Below, piece after piece: positions 25,701 through 36,786 of a stretch of 64,000 nt of DNA (positions are counted from its first letter, which is position 1; each line of letters opens with the position of its first letter). The notes under the pieces are model-generated. The model did not search any database. It saw only the letters and a program-made list of their open reading frames with translations, and was not told the origin of the DNA. Location of the stretch: NCBI GenBank assembly GCA_943789445.1, contig CALSUC010000002.1, forward strand, positions 1-64,000, read 5' to 3'. Origin of the DNA: UBA4575 sp002386945 (lineage in GTDB: Bacteria; Pseudomonadota; Gammaproteobacteria; UBA4575). A program made the position numbers and the translations under genes.

Positions 25701-28700
25701 GTGATATAACCGTGGAAGGCGGCACGTTATCAGCCGTGACTTCAGCGGATGATGGCATCACTTGGACAGCAACGTTCACGCCGACAGCGGACATCAATGA
25801 TGCCACTAACCTGATTAAAGTGGGCTACGATTGGACCTATGTTTCTTCGGGTAACGCACCCGCTGTTGAGCAGGTCAACGCAGCCTTTACCACGGTAGCG
25901 CCAGTGGGTGTGACTGTTACTGGTAACAGCATCACCAAAACGGCGGCGAATGGCTGGACTAATGCAGGCACCTTCTCGGATCAGGTCATCACTGCAGATG
26001 GCTCGGTATCGACTACGGTAGCTGAAACGAATACGGATCGTATGATTGGTCTTTCTGACAGCGATACCAATGCTAAGCTATACCACGATTGATTACGCGA
26101 TTTATCTGCGGAACAATGGTGCGCTTGGGGTCTATGAAAACGGCGCTAACAAGGGGACGTTCGGTAGCTATGCGACAGGCGATGTACTGAGTGTTGAGCG
26201 TACTGGCTCGACGATTACCTACCTGAAAAATGGCTCGGTATTCTACACCTCAACAGTTGCTTCGACGGGTGATTTGCATGTGGATACCTCGTTGTATACG
26301 ACAGGTGCTACATTGAACGACATCGTCATCAAAGGGGATAACCTGACTGCAGGCGCCACAGACTTCATTGCCTCTAGCGCTAATTTTTCGGTTAATACCG
26401 TCACGCCAACCATCACCATTGCTGATGTCGCGGGCGACAACACCATTAACTACCTTGAAGACGATGTCGACGTGGCTATCTCAGGTACCACCACGGGGGT
26501 GGAAGATGGGCAAGTTCTGACCGTGACACTGAATGGCAAGGATTACCAAGCGACGGTTTCAGGCGATGCCTGGAGTGTGGATGTGCCAGCAGCAGATGTG
26601 CAAGCATTAGCAGAGGGTAACCATAGCGTTACCGCCAATGTAACGAATGCAGTGGGTGTCGCAGCGGCTGAGGCCAGCAAGGCCATTATCCATAACAGCA
26701 CAGCACCGCTGACCATTACCCTGGACGATACAGCTCTGGCGGCGGGTGAAACCGCAACGGTCACCTTTACCTTTAATGAGGCCGTCACTGGTTTCGATAA
26801 CAGTGATATAACCGTGGAAGGCGGCACGTTATCAGCCGTGACTTCAGCGGATGATGGCATCACCTTGGACAGCAACGTTCACGCCGACAGCGGACATCAA
26901 TGATACCACTAACCTGATTAAAGTGGGCTACGATTGGACCTATGTTTCTTCGGGTAACGCACCCGCTGTTGAGCAGGTCAACGCAGCCTTTACCACGGTA
27001 GCGCCAGTGGGTGTGACTGTTACTGGTAACAGCATCACCAAAACGGCGGCGGATGGCTGGTAATGCAGGCACCTTCTCGGATCAGGTCATCACTGCAGAT
27101 GGCTCGGTATTCGACTACGGTAGCTGAAACGAATACGCATCGTATGATTGGTCTTTCTGACAGCGATACCAATGCTAAGCTATACCTCGATTGATTACGC
27201 GATTTATCTGCGGACAATGGTGCGCTTGGGTCTATGAAAACGGCGCTAACAAGGGGACGTTCGGTACTTATGCGACAGGCGATGTACTGAGTGTTCAGCG
27301 TACTGGCTCGACGATTACCTACCTGAAAAATGGCTCGGTATTCTACACCTCAACAGTTGCTTCGACGGGTGATTTGCATGTGGATACCTCGTTGATACGA
27401 CAGGTGCTACATTGAACGACATCGTCATCGACTCAGGCGCCACAGACTTCATTGCCACTAGCGCTAATTATTTGGTTAATACCGTCACGCCAACCATCAC
27501 CATTGCTGATGTCGCGGGCGACAACACCATTAACTACCTTGAAGACGATGTCGACGTGGCTATCTCAGGTACCACCACGGGGGTGGAAGATGGGCAAGTT
27601 CTGACCGTGACACTGAATGGCAAGGATTACCAAGCGACGGTTTCAGGCGATGCCTGGAGTGTGGATGTGCCAGCAGCAGATGTGCAAGCATTAGCAGAGG
27701 GTAACCATAGCGTTACCGCCAATGTAACGAATGCAGTGGGTGTCGCAGCGGCTGAGGCCAGCAAGGCCATTATCTATAACAGCACAGCACCGCTGACCAT
27801 TACCCTGGACGATACAGCTCTGGCGGCGGGTGAAACCGCAACGGTCACCTTTACCTTTAATGAGGCCGTCACTGGTTTCGATAACAGTGATATAACCGTG
27901 GAAGGCGGCACGTTATCAGCCGTGACTTCAGCGGATGATGGCATCACCTTGGACAGCAACGTTCACGCCGACAGCGGACATCAATGATACCACTAACCTG
28001 ATTAAAGTGGGCTACGATTGGACCTATGTTTCTTCGGGTAACGCACCCGCTGTTGAGCAGGTCAACGCAGCCTTTACCACGGTAGCGCCAGTGGGTGTGA
28101 CTGTTACTGGTAACAGCATCACCAAAACGGCGGCGGATGGCTGGTAATGCAGGCACCTTCTCGGATCAGGTCATCACTGCAGATGGCTCGGTATCGACTA
28201 CGGTAGCTGAAACGAATACGCATCGTATGATTGGTCTTTCTGACAGCGATACCAATGTAAGCTATACCTCGATTGATTACGCGATTTATCTGCGGACAAT
28301 GGTGCGCTTGTGGTCTATGAAAACGGCGCTAACAAGGGGACGTTCGGTACTTATGCGACTGGCGATGTACTGAGTGTTCAGCGTACTGGCTCGACGATTA
28401 CCTACCTGAAAAATGGCTCGGTATTCTACACCTCAACAGTTGCTTCGACGGGTGATTTGCATGTGGATACCTCGTTGATACGACAGGTGCTACATTGAAC
28501 GACATCGTCATCAAAGCGGATAACCTGACTGCAGGCGCCACAGACTTCATTGCCAGTAGCGCTAATTTTTCGGTTAATACCATCACGCCAACCATCACCA
28601 TTGCTGATGTCGCGGGCGACAACACCATTAACTACCTTGAAGACGATGTCAACGTGGCTATCTCAGGTACCACCACGGCGGTGGAAGATGGGCAAGTTCT

Positions 28701-31424
28701 GACCGTGACACTGAATGGCAAGGATTACCAAGCGACGGTTTCAGGCAATGCCTGGAGTGTGGTGTGCCAGCAGCAGATGTGCAAGCATTAGCAGAGGGTA
28801 ACCATAGCGTTACCGCCAATGTAACGAATGCAGTGGGTGTCGCAGCGGCTGAGGCCAGCAAGGCCATTATCTATAACAGCACAGCACCGCTGACCATTAC
28901 CCTGGACGATACAGCTCTGACGGCGGGTGAAACCACTCAGGTTACCTTTACCTTTCATGAGGCCGTCACGTGGAAAATTTTGACATCAATGATATTGCGG
29001 TTGAAAACGGCACCCGTTCATCGAGTCCTGTCGACTTCAGATGATGTGGAATAACTTCACAGCAACATTAACGCCAGATTCTGCCGCGGCCGATAGCACC
29101 AATAAAATTTCCGTGGGTAATCGCTGGAACTTTGTTGGGTCTGCTCCTGAATCGGGTAATAAACCGGTTGTGTTTGTATCAGAAGTTGGTGTGGACACGA
29201 TTGGTAATAATATTTTTAAAACGGCGGCGACTGGCTGGTAATGCAGGCACCTTCTCGGATCAGGTCATCACTGCAGATGGCTCGGTATCGACTACGGTAG
29301 CTGAAACGAATACGCATCGTATGATTGGTCTTTCTGACAGCGATACCAATGTAAGCTTTACCTCGATTGATTACGCGATTTATCTGAGGAGCAATGGTGC
29401 GCTTGCGGTCTTTGAAAACGGCGCTAACAAGGGGGAGTTCGGTACTTATTCGAGTGGCGATGTACTGAGTGTTGAGCGCTTCGGCTCGACGATTACCTAC
29501 CTGAAAAATGGCTCGGTATTCTACACCTCAACAGTTGCTTCGACGGGTGATTTGCATGTGGATACCTCGTTGCATACGACAGGTGCTACATTGCAAAATG
29601 TGGTTATCAATAATGGCGAGTTGGTTAGCAGTAATAATTATGCGGTGAACACTCTGACGCCAACCATTAATATTGATGCGATTGCCACAGATAATGTTTT
29701 GGATTTCGTTGAAGATAATCACTCGTTGCTTGTCACCGGTACAACCACCAACGTATCAGATGGGCAAGTGGTGACTGTGACTATCGCCGGTGTCGAGTAT
29801 ACGAGCAGTGTGACGGGTAATGTATGGGGCGTTAAGGTGCCGCAGGCGGTTGCTGCGGCGCTATCCTCAAGCGTTACGGTGGCTGTGAGTGTCAGTAACG
29901 CATCAGGCGTTAACGCAACGGCCAATACGACTTTCACTCACACTACTGATGAGCCTGTGGTCATTACTATCAGTGATAATGATATAGATTCATCAGAAAC
30001 GGCCGTGGTTACCTTCCGGTTCAAGGAGGCTGTTACAGACTTCGAGCTTGCTGATATTAATGTGGATTCAGGCACCTTATCTAATCTTGTTAGCACGGAT
30101 GGCGGTACAACCTTCACCGCGACCTTTACACCAACACCGGGTGTGAAGAGCGACGTCAGCAAAATCTCGATTGGTTCCAATTGGACGTATCAGTCGTCTG
30201 GTGCATCGCCTGTAGTATCAGACATCAAGGTCGCCTTTGAAAATGAAGTGGGTGTTGATGTAACTACTAATAATATTGTCAAAACAGGATTTGCTGGTTG
30301 GACTTCAGGTGCCTTTTCTGAGAATTCCCTGGCAGGGGATGGTTACGTTGCAACTACGGTAGCTGAAACGAATACGCATCGTATGATTGGTCTTTCTGAC
30401 AGCGATACCAATGTAAGCTTTGACACGATTGATTACGCGTTTATCTGCGTGCAATGGTGCGCTTGTGGTCTTTGAAAACGGCATTAGCAAGGGGGCGTTC
30501 GGTAGCTATGCGACAGGCGATGTACTGAGTGTTCAGCGTACTGGCTCGACGATTACCTACCTGAAAAATGGCTCGGTATTCTACACCTCAACAGTTGCTT
30601 CGACGGGTGATTTGCATGTGGATACCTCGTTGGATACGACAGGCAGTACATTAAAGAATATTGTGATCAGCGATGGAAGGCTTGCACCAGCAGCGATTAC
30701 AGCGTGGATACGCAGTTTAGTCTTGAAAATGCTAGCGTGGCGGGTAATCAAGTTGTGCTCACCTTTGATGCGACGATTAATGCACTTAGCACTCCGTCAC
30801 TTCAATCTTTTGATATTCAGGTTGATGGCGCGACCAGAAACGTTACGGCGATTTCCTTTTCGGGCAATACGGCTACGTTAACCATTGATGGAAAAGCGGT
30901 GGTTGATACTGATTCAGTCGAATTCTCTTATAGTCAGCTAGGTTCTGCTGGTTTTGAGAGTGCTGCGGGAGCTGTTGTTGCTAATAACAACATTGAGGCT
31001 GTGTTTGGCACCACAGGTAATAATGCTATTTCTGGAACCTCTGCCAGTGAATATGTGTTTGGTGGCAGTGGTAATGATACTATTACTGGTGGTGCTGGGA
31101 ATGATATTCTGACAGGTGGCGCTGGTAGCGATACTTTTGATTACAACAACACTACAGATGGCAGCGACACCATTACCGACTTTACCGTGGGGAGTGGTGG
31201 TGACAGCTTAGATTTACGTGACCTTTTAGATTACGCTAGTGGTGATACCTTAGCTGACTACATTGAATTGACAAACGATGGGACAGACGTCACCTTAAAA
31301 ATAGATAAAGACGGGGGCGGTGATGAATTTACCAGCCCTGATGTAACAATTACTCTACAAGGGATCAATGATGCAGCAGGTTACTTTGGCATCACTAGAG
31401 ACCGATAACTTAGCCGTATTGTAA
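22798..31424 (+). CDS. Giant RTX adhesin-like type I-secreted protein, gene 3 (~2,870 codons, frame broken)
   Basis: The start is ATG 22798 (MSEKIQEATSS...), placed as in gene 2 behind AAAGG. The frame breaks almost at once near 22866, where two bases of the expected GAGGCCAGCAAG are missing. Eight lectin-like modules follow, with four module B copies (near 25315, 26416, 27500 and 28599) and a divergent stretch (about 28970-30260) matching gene 1. The RTX tail equals that of gene 1 except for one extra base near 31378, which moves the apparent stop to 31408; corrected, the gene ends with TAA at 31422-31424. Function as for genes 1 and 2. The protein could be non-functional if the early frameshift is real, but the error pattern elsewhere argues against that. 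Confidence 0.75.
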
Positions 31425-31725
31425 AAGTAGCGATAAATAAAAGCCCTCACTAACGTTGTTGTTTGGTGAGGGCTTTTTTTTTGTAGTACAAGCAACGTAT
31501 CATAAGTAATTACTCGGTAATGCCGAGGGCTACTAGTGATTGAATAAGATTGATACTGCCCTAAACATGTGTCTCAGGATGTAAGTCCTCAGTGTTTGAG
31601 TATTTTTGCGAATAAATAACCAAAAAAGATATTGAGGTATAGGAAACTTATAAACGCGCCAGCCGTTTCTAATGGCTGGATTGGTTTATACTGAGTGCTC
31701 TTTAAATTTATAGCCCAGCAAAATC
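31425..31725 (+). other. Intergenic region between adhesin gene 3 and gshA
   Basis: The first ~138 bases repeat the 3' flank of genes 1 and 2, so the duplicated block ends near 31561. The rest is unique and AT-rich, with a small hairpin CCAGCC/GGCTGG at 31659-31679. It probably contains the gshA promoter, which I cannot place. No gene is seen. Confidence 0.6.
31441..31482 (+). terminator. Rho-independent terminator after adhesin gene 3
   Basis: Third copy of the stem AAGCCCTCAC/GTGAGGGCTT with a T run. The shared 3' flank continues only to about 31561 and then gives way to unique sequence. Confidence 0.93.
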
Positions 31726-33274
31726 TTGATCTCACAGCAGCTTTCTTTATTAGCCAAGGGACATGCGCAACGCTATTTGCGTATTGGCCAAGTTGGTATC
31801 GAGAAGGAATCTCTACGTACTGATCCACAGGCTAATATCGCGCAAAGCGATCATCCGTCTGAATTGGGTGCGACCTTAACCCATCCTTTTATTACCACTG
31901 ATTACTCTGAAGCCCTATTAGAGTTTGTGACGCCACCGCTGCCTGATAGTGGGCAAGCCTTGGCGTTTCTTGATGACATCCATCGTTTTGTTTATCCAAG
32001 GATAGGTCAAGAGTCTCTATGGCCGGGGAGTATGCCACCGCGTTTGGCGGGCGAGCAGAGTATTCGTATTGCACATTATGGCAGCAGTAATCTGGGGCAA
32101 ATGAAAGAGGTCTATCGCCGTGGTTTAGGTTATCGCTATGGTAAGATCATGCAGGTGATTGCTGGTATCCATGTCAATTTATCCATTGATGAGGCCTTTT
32201 GGCCGCGCTGGCAGGCACTGAAGAATGATTCATCTGCATTGCGTGATTTTGTAGACCAACAATACTTTATTCAGATCCGTAATCTACAGCGTATAGGCTG
32301 GTTAATTCCTTATTTGTTCGGCGCCTCACCGGTGGTGGATGAGAGCTTTAGGCATGCCGGTGCTGGTATGCTGGCAGAGTTTGATCGCCATACCCGTATT
32401 GTTGAGGATGCCACCTCGCTGCGGTTGGGTGATATTGGCTATACCAATCAGCGTGAAAATGAAATTGGTATTAAGGCCTGCTATAGCAGCTTGCCAGAAT
32501 ATGTGCGTTGTTTGGCCGGTGCAATCAGTAAACCCTACAGGCCATATGAAGAGATTGGCGTCTGCGTCGATGGTGCCTATCGCCAGCTGAATGCAAACAT
32601 ATTGCAGATTGAAAATGAGTACTACAGTAATGTGAGGCCCAAGCAAATAACGCGTGAGAATGAAAAGCCAACACATGCCTTGCTGCATCGTGGTGTGCGT
32701 TATGTCGAGATTCGTTCCTTAGATCTCAATCCATTCTCAGCCCTTGGCGTGGAACAGGAGCAGTTGGATTTTATTGAGTTATTGTTCCTTTATTGTTTAT
32801 TGGCAGATGATCGTAGTATCGATAGACGGCAACGTGAAGAGATTGATATTAATGCCTATGAGGTCAGTCACCATGGCCGTCGACCAAATCTAGAATTGCG
32901 GCTTGATGGTGAAAGTGTGGCTTTGACGCAATGGGGCGAGTCTATTTTTTCTGAGATGCGCCAGCTTGCAGAGTTATTAGATAAGCCGAATTATATCGCT
33001 GCGCTGAATCGCTATGAGCCGGTATTGCGTGACCCTGACGAGAGCCTCTCGGCGCGTATATTAAAAGAGATGAGATTGAAGTCATCGACTTATCTTGAGT
33101 TGATCCATGACTATGCTAAAACCTACCAAGCCGCCACACAGCCTCTAGCGCCCGAGCGCGAAAAAGAATTTATGCGTATAGCGGCCGAGAGCTTGACTAA
33201 ACAAAGAACAAATAGAAGCGGCCGATAGCCTGCCTTTTGCCGATTTCTTGAGCGAGTATTTTGCACGTCAATAA
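31726..33274 (+). CDS. gshA: Glutamate-cysteine ligase, 3' end frameshifted
   Basis: Catalyses the ATP-dependent joining of glutamate and cysteine, the first step of glutathione synthesis, in the cytoplasm. The N-terminal region with GIEKESLRTD and the TDYSEALLEF-like segment fits proteobacterial GshA, and the length (about 515 residues) is normal for the family. A TTG start at 31726 is used because an in-frame TAG at 31711 leaves no upstream ATG. The uninterrupted frame stops at 33228, but one base too many in the A-rich stretch 33202-33211 hides the natural end. Removing one A restores IEAADSLPFADFLSEYFARQ, typical of GshA, ending at 33274. This could be a sequence error or a real truncation of the last ~22 residues. 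Confidence 0.92.
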
Positions 33275-33325
33275 GATCGCACTTAATGATTTAAGCGATG
33301 CCGTTTAAAGGTATGGAGATAAAAA

Positions 33326-33739
33326 ATGTATAAGAAATATATCGTGATGCTGGCCCTGTTTTTGTGTACGAGTGTGGTGCAGGCCGAGTTGGAACATATT
33401 ACGGTGCAGCAGCTGTCGGCATTGATGGAAGAAGGCATCACTGTTATCGATATCCGTACCCCTGAAGAATGGCAACAAACTGGCATTGTCGAGGGCAGTC
33501 ATCCGATTATGTTTTTTGATCAAAAGGGTAAGCCACATATCGAAGAATGGATGCAGCAAACCGATGACTTAATTAATCCTGAGCAAGCAGTGATCTTGAT
33601 CTGTCGTTCGGGTAATCGCACTACGAGTGTCGGCACTTTTCTCAGCAAACAATTGGGTTTTAAACAGGTGTATAGCGTGAAGGGTGGTATTAACAGTTGG
33701 TTGAAGGCAGGGAACAAGACACAGCCGCTTGAACCATAG
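33326..33739 (+). CDS. Periplasmic rhodanese-like sulfurtransferase domain protein
   Basis: A 137-residue protein with a signal peptide (residues 1-20, cleavage after VQA) and one rhodanese domain. The family's IDIRTPEEW motif is at about 41-49 and the active-site loop CRSGNRT begins at Cys93, so a persulfide-carrying cysteine is present. A good Shine-Dalgarno (GGAG) lies seven bases before the ATG. It may bind or transfer sulfane sulfur in the periplasm, which would suit a sulfur oxidiser, but the partner is unknown. It converges with the RND gene with only 5 bp between. Confidence 0.9.
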   Translation: MYKKYIVMLALFLCTSVVQAELEHITVQQLSALMEEGITVIDIRTPEEWQQTGIVEGSHPIMFFDQKGKPHIEEWMQQTDDLINPEQAVILICRSGNRTTSVGTFLSKQLGFKQVYSVKGGINSWLKAGNKTQPLEP

Positions 33740-33744
33740 GGGGA

Positions 33745-36700
33745 CTAGTTGTTTCTACGCAGCGTGCGACGCCAATCAAACTGCAATAGGCTTGGGATTA
33801 AGATCAGTGTAAAGAGTGTACTGACAATCATGCCACCGACAATCACTGCGGCCAAACCGCGATAGAGCTCAGAGCCAGCGCCAGCAAATAAGACTAAAGG
33901 CAGCATGCCAAAGACAGTAGTCGTAGTGCTCATTAAGATAGGGCGTAAACGGGTACGCACGGCTGTGCGCACAGCATCTAGGCGATTAGCACCGGCACGT
34001 TCTGCATTGCGTGCTTGGTAGACTAATAAGATCGCATTGTTTACCACTAGACCTAATAAAATAATGAAGCCGATCATGGTTAAGAGGTCGGCTGATAACC
34101 CAAGGATGTGTAATGCTGCAACGCCACCAATGGTCGCTAAAGGTAATGCCATCATTACTAGTAGGCTGTCTGTGAACGAGCGGAATAGCGCGGCCATCAG
34201 TAGTAATAAGATAATCAATGCGATGGTGAAGCTACCACTGAGGTTCTTGATCGCTATGCTCAGGCTATCGGCTGAGCCACCATAGAGGATCACACCATCA
34301 GCGGGTAATAGTGGTTCTAATAAGGGTTCTATCTCTGATTTAATAATAGTGATGGCCTGTTCTAATGGGACATCTTCCGGTGGCGTGACCTCTAGTGTCA
34401 CGGTGCGTCGTCGATCTAGGCGGCGGATCTGACTGGCGCCAGCGGTGCGTTCGATGCTGGCTAATTCGGCAAAGGGTACAACACTACCGTTAGCCGTCGA
34501 TAGTGGGATGGCGGCAATTTCTTCAGGCGTGTGCCACTGTGGAATTTTCAGGATAACGTCTAGGCGTTCTTCACCATCGAAATACTCACCAACCTTGAGG
34601 CCATCACCTAAGACCTGCGTGACCTTAGCCAATGTTTGTCGGTTCCAGCCAGCTTCTTGCAGACGGTCATCATGTGGCTTGAATTGTAATTCAGGCTCGG
34701 CTAACTCCAAGCCAGGGCGTGGCCGCACTCTGGCGCCAGGTATCTTTTGTGGAATGGCGGTAAAACCTACCCGTGCGGCCTCGAGTAAGGCGTCAATATT
34801 GCGCCCTTGAATGTTGATCTCAATCTCACGATTGGCACCAAAGCCTGAGAATAAAGAGGCCTTGCGCACGACTGCAAAGGTATCAGGAAAACCACTGACC
34901 GCCTGACTTAATACCTTGACCAGTTCATCGACTTTATTCGGGTCTTCTGCCCGGCCACCGATAAAGATCGAGCCAGAGCGTGCAACAAAAAAGTATTGTT
35001 TAATCTTTGGCTCTTTCTCGCCAGTCATATAAGGCTGGATGCGATCAGCAATGATGTCGCCCATCTCATCTTTAATATGATTAATATTGACACCCGGTGG
35101 CGGCAGGATGAAGCCAAAGGCAAGATTGCGATTGCCGGTAGGGAGGTAATCGCGCTCAGGGAAAAACTGCCATGAGCTGGCTATCGGTATGATGATTAAG
35201 CCAGCGACTAAGGCGATGCGTAGTTTCGGTGAGCGCGTCAGATTGACTATTTTATTACTTGCTGAATCCCATTTTGTGGCGAGGTGGTCTTCAAATTTTG
35301 CTCGACGTAACCAGACCATGCTGGCGGCTGGAATCAAGATAGTGGCAACCAACATAGAGGCGATGATAGCGGCAGTAATCGCAATCGCTAAATCAGAAAA
35401 CAGTTGGCCACTTTGATCACGTAAAAACAGGATCGGTAAGAAGATCGCGACTGTGGTTGCGGTGGAAGCGAGTAAGGCCGGCCAGACTTCTTGCGTGCCT
35501 TTTAAGGCGGCATCAAAACCCGAGTAACCTTTTTCACGTAATCGTACAATGTTCTCCAGTACGATGATCGCGGCATCCATTACCATGCCGACGGCAAAGG
35601 CGAGGCCGGCAAGTGAAACGACATTGATCGATTTACCGACGCCTAAGATGACTACAAAGGCGATGCAAAGACACAGAGGGATGGTGATGGTGACAACCAG
35701 AGTGGCACGGAAGTGACGTAAGAAAAACCAGAGTATGACGACCGCTAGTAAAATGCCGATACCGAGATTGCCACGTAGTAATTCAATCGCGCTATGGATG
35801 TAAACCGTTTCGTCATAGACCTGTTCAATGCTGAGCTCAGCGCGTTTTAATGGGCCCTGACGTAGCTCGTTCATGGCGAGATCTAAATCGCGCATCACAT
35901 CTAAAACGTTAACACCATTTTCGCGATAGGCATTGACCGCAATGGCGGCTTTACCCCGGGTGATGACGAAATTATCGCGTTTGGCATTGCGCACTTCTAC
36001 CGTTGCGATATCGCGTAGGTAGATAGGCTTGCCATCACGCCATTCTAAGATCAGGTTTTGTAGGTCCTGTGGTGAGAGACCGCCAATATAACGCAGTGTG
36101 TATCGGCGCTTGCCGACATCGGCACTGCCGCCAGAAACATCATCATTGCCACCAACTAGCTGTACCGTCTTGCTTAGATCAACACCTTTGCCTGCGGCTA
36201 GGTAGGGGTCGACAGTGATGCGAATCTGTTGTTGGTTGCCACCGCGTATCTCAGACATGGCGACACCGGGTACCCGTTCAAAACGTGACTGAATGACTTC
36301 TTCTACGTAGTCGCGGTAGTCCTCAATATCATTTTCATTTTCGGCCGTGGGCTTAATAATGAACCAAGCAATCGGACGACTACGGCCACCGGCGGTACTG
36401 AGGATCGGCTCGTCGGCGTCATCGGGGTAGCTGGAGACGCGGTTTAAGCGGTTGATGACCTCAATCAGCCCACGCTGTAAATCAAAGTCGACATCAAAGG
36501 CGATGGATATTTTGCCTTGGCCCTGACGTGCCTCAGAGAGTAGCTCGGTCATGCCGGGCAGGCCACGCAGTTGTTGTTCCTGCGGCTCTATGATTTCTGA
36601 TTCAACTTCTTCGGGTGCCGCTGCACGCCAATTGGTTTTGATGGTGATCTCTGGGCGTTCCACCTCAGGGGTGAGTTGTACCGGTAGCTTGTCTAAGGCG

Positions 36701-36780
36701 AGTAGGCCAAAGAGGATCACCAGTAGGCCGGCTACTAGGCCAGCGGTGGGGTTGCTTAAGGCGCCGCGAGTGAGACTCAT
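33745..36780 (-). CDS. RND efflux transporter permease subunit (HAE1-like)
   Basis: A 1,011-residue inner-membrane proton-driven exporter. Features visible are an N-terminal membrane helix, two large periplasmic loops, and helix clusters at about 340-560 and 850-1000. The TM4 segment contains GMVMDAAIIVLENIV, with the acidic residue used for proton relay in this family. It follows the membrane fusion protein gene by 6 bp, so both are one operon. No TolC-type outer-membrane gene is adjacent. The substrate cannot be read from sequence. It is not part of a type I secretion system. Confidence 0.93.
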   Translation of the reverse strand: MSLTRGALSNPTAGLVAGLLVILFGLLALDKLPVQLTPEVERPEITIKTNWRAAAPEEVESEIIEPQEQQLRGLPGMTELLSEARQGQGKISIAFDVDFDLQRGLIEVINRLNRVSSYPDDADEPILSTAGGRSRPIAWFIIKPTAENENDIEDYRDYVEEVIQSRFERVPGVAMSEIRGGNQQQIRITVDPYLAAGKGVDLSKTVQLVGGNDDVSGGSADVGKRRYTLRYIGGLSPQDLQNLILEWRDGKPIYLRDIATVEVRNAKRDNFVITRGKAAIAVNAYRENGVNVLDVMRDLDLAMNELRQGPLKRAELSIEQVYDETVYIHSAIELLRGNLGIGILLAVVILWFFLRHFRATLVVTITIPLCLCIAFVVILGVGKSINVVSLAGLAFAVGMVMDAAIIVLENIVRLREKGYSGFDAALKGTQEVWPALLASTATTVAIFLPILFLRDQSGQLFSDLAIAITAAIIASMLVATILIPAASMVWLRRAKFEDHLATKWDSASNKIVNLTRSPKLRIALVAGLIIIPIASSWQFFPERDYLPTGNRNLAFGFILPPPGVNINHIKDEMGDIIADRIQPYMTGEKEPKIKQYFFVARSGSIFIGGRAEDPNKVDELVKVLSQAVSGFPDTFAVVRKASLFSGFGANREIEINIQGRNIDALLEAARVGFTAIPQKIPGARVRPRPGLELAEPELQFKPHDDRLQEAGWNRQTLAKVTQVLGDGLKVGEYFDGEERLDVILKIPQWHTPEEIAAIPLSTANGSVVPFAELASIERTAGASQIRRLDRRRTVTLEVTPPEDVPLEQAITIIKSEIEPLLEPLLPADGVILYGGSADSLSIAIKNLSGSFTIALIILLLLMAALFRSFTDSLLVMMALPLATIGGVAALHILGLSADLLTMIGFIILLGLVVNNAILLVYQARNAERAGANRLDAVRTAVRTRLRPILMSTTTTVFGMLPLVLFAGAGSELYRGLAAVIVGGMIVSTLFTLILIPSLLQFDWRRTLRRNN

Positions 36781-36786
36781 GTTGTT

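Noticed and set aside
1..31424. Many minus-strand and alternative-frame open stretches in the repeats (60-120 codons)
   Set aside because: They recur in step with the repeat units and are mirror images of the plus-strand coding scaffold. They carry no ribosome sites and no family signal.
1..31424. Programmed ribosomal frameshifting as the cause of the broken frames
   Set aside because: The shifts are of both signs and at many different sites, with no slippery heptamer and stem-loop pattern, and they coincide with inter-repeat polymorphisms.
1..31424. Diversity-generating retroelement as the cause of the variable patches
   Set aside because: No reverse transcriptase or template repeat is visible, and the changes are not restricted to adenines.
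1..31424. CRISPR array
   Set aside because: The repeats are 0.8-1.1 kb coding units, not short direct repeats with spacers.
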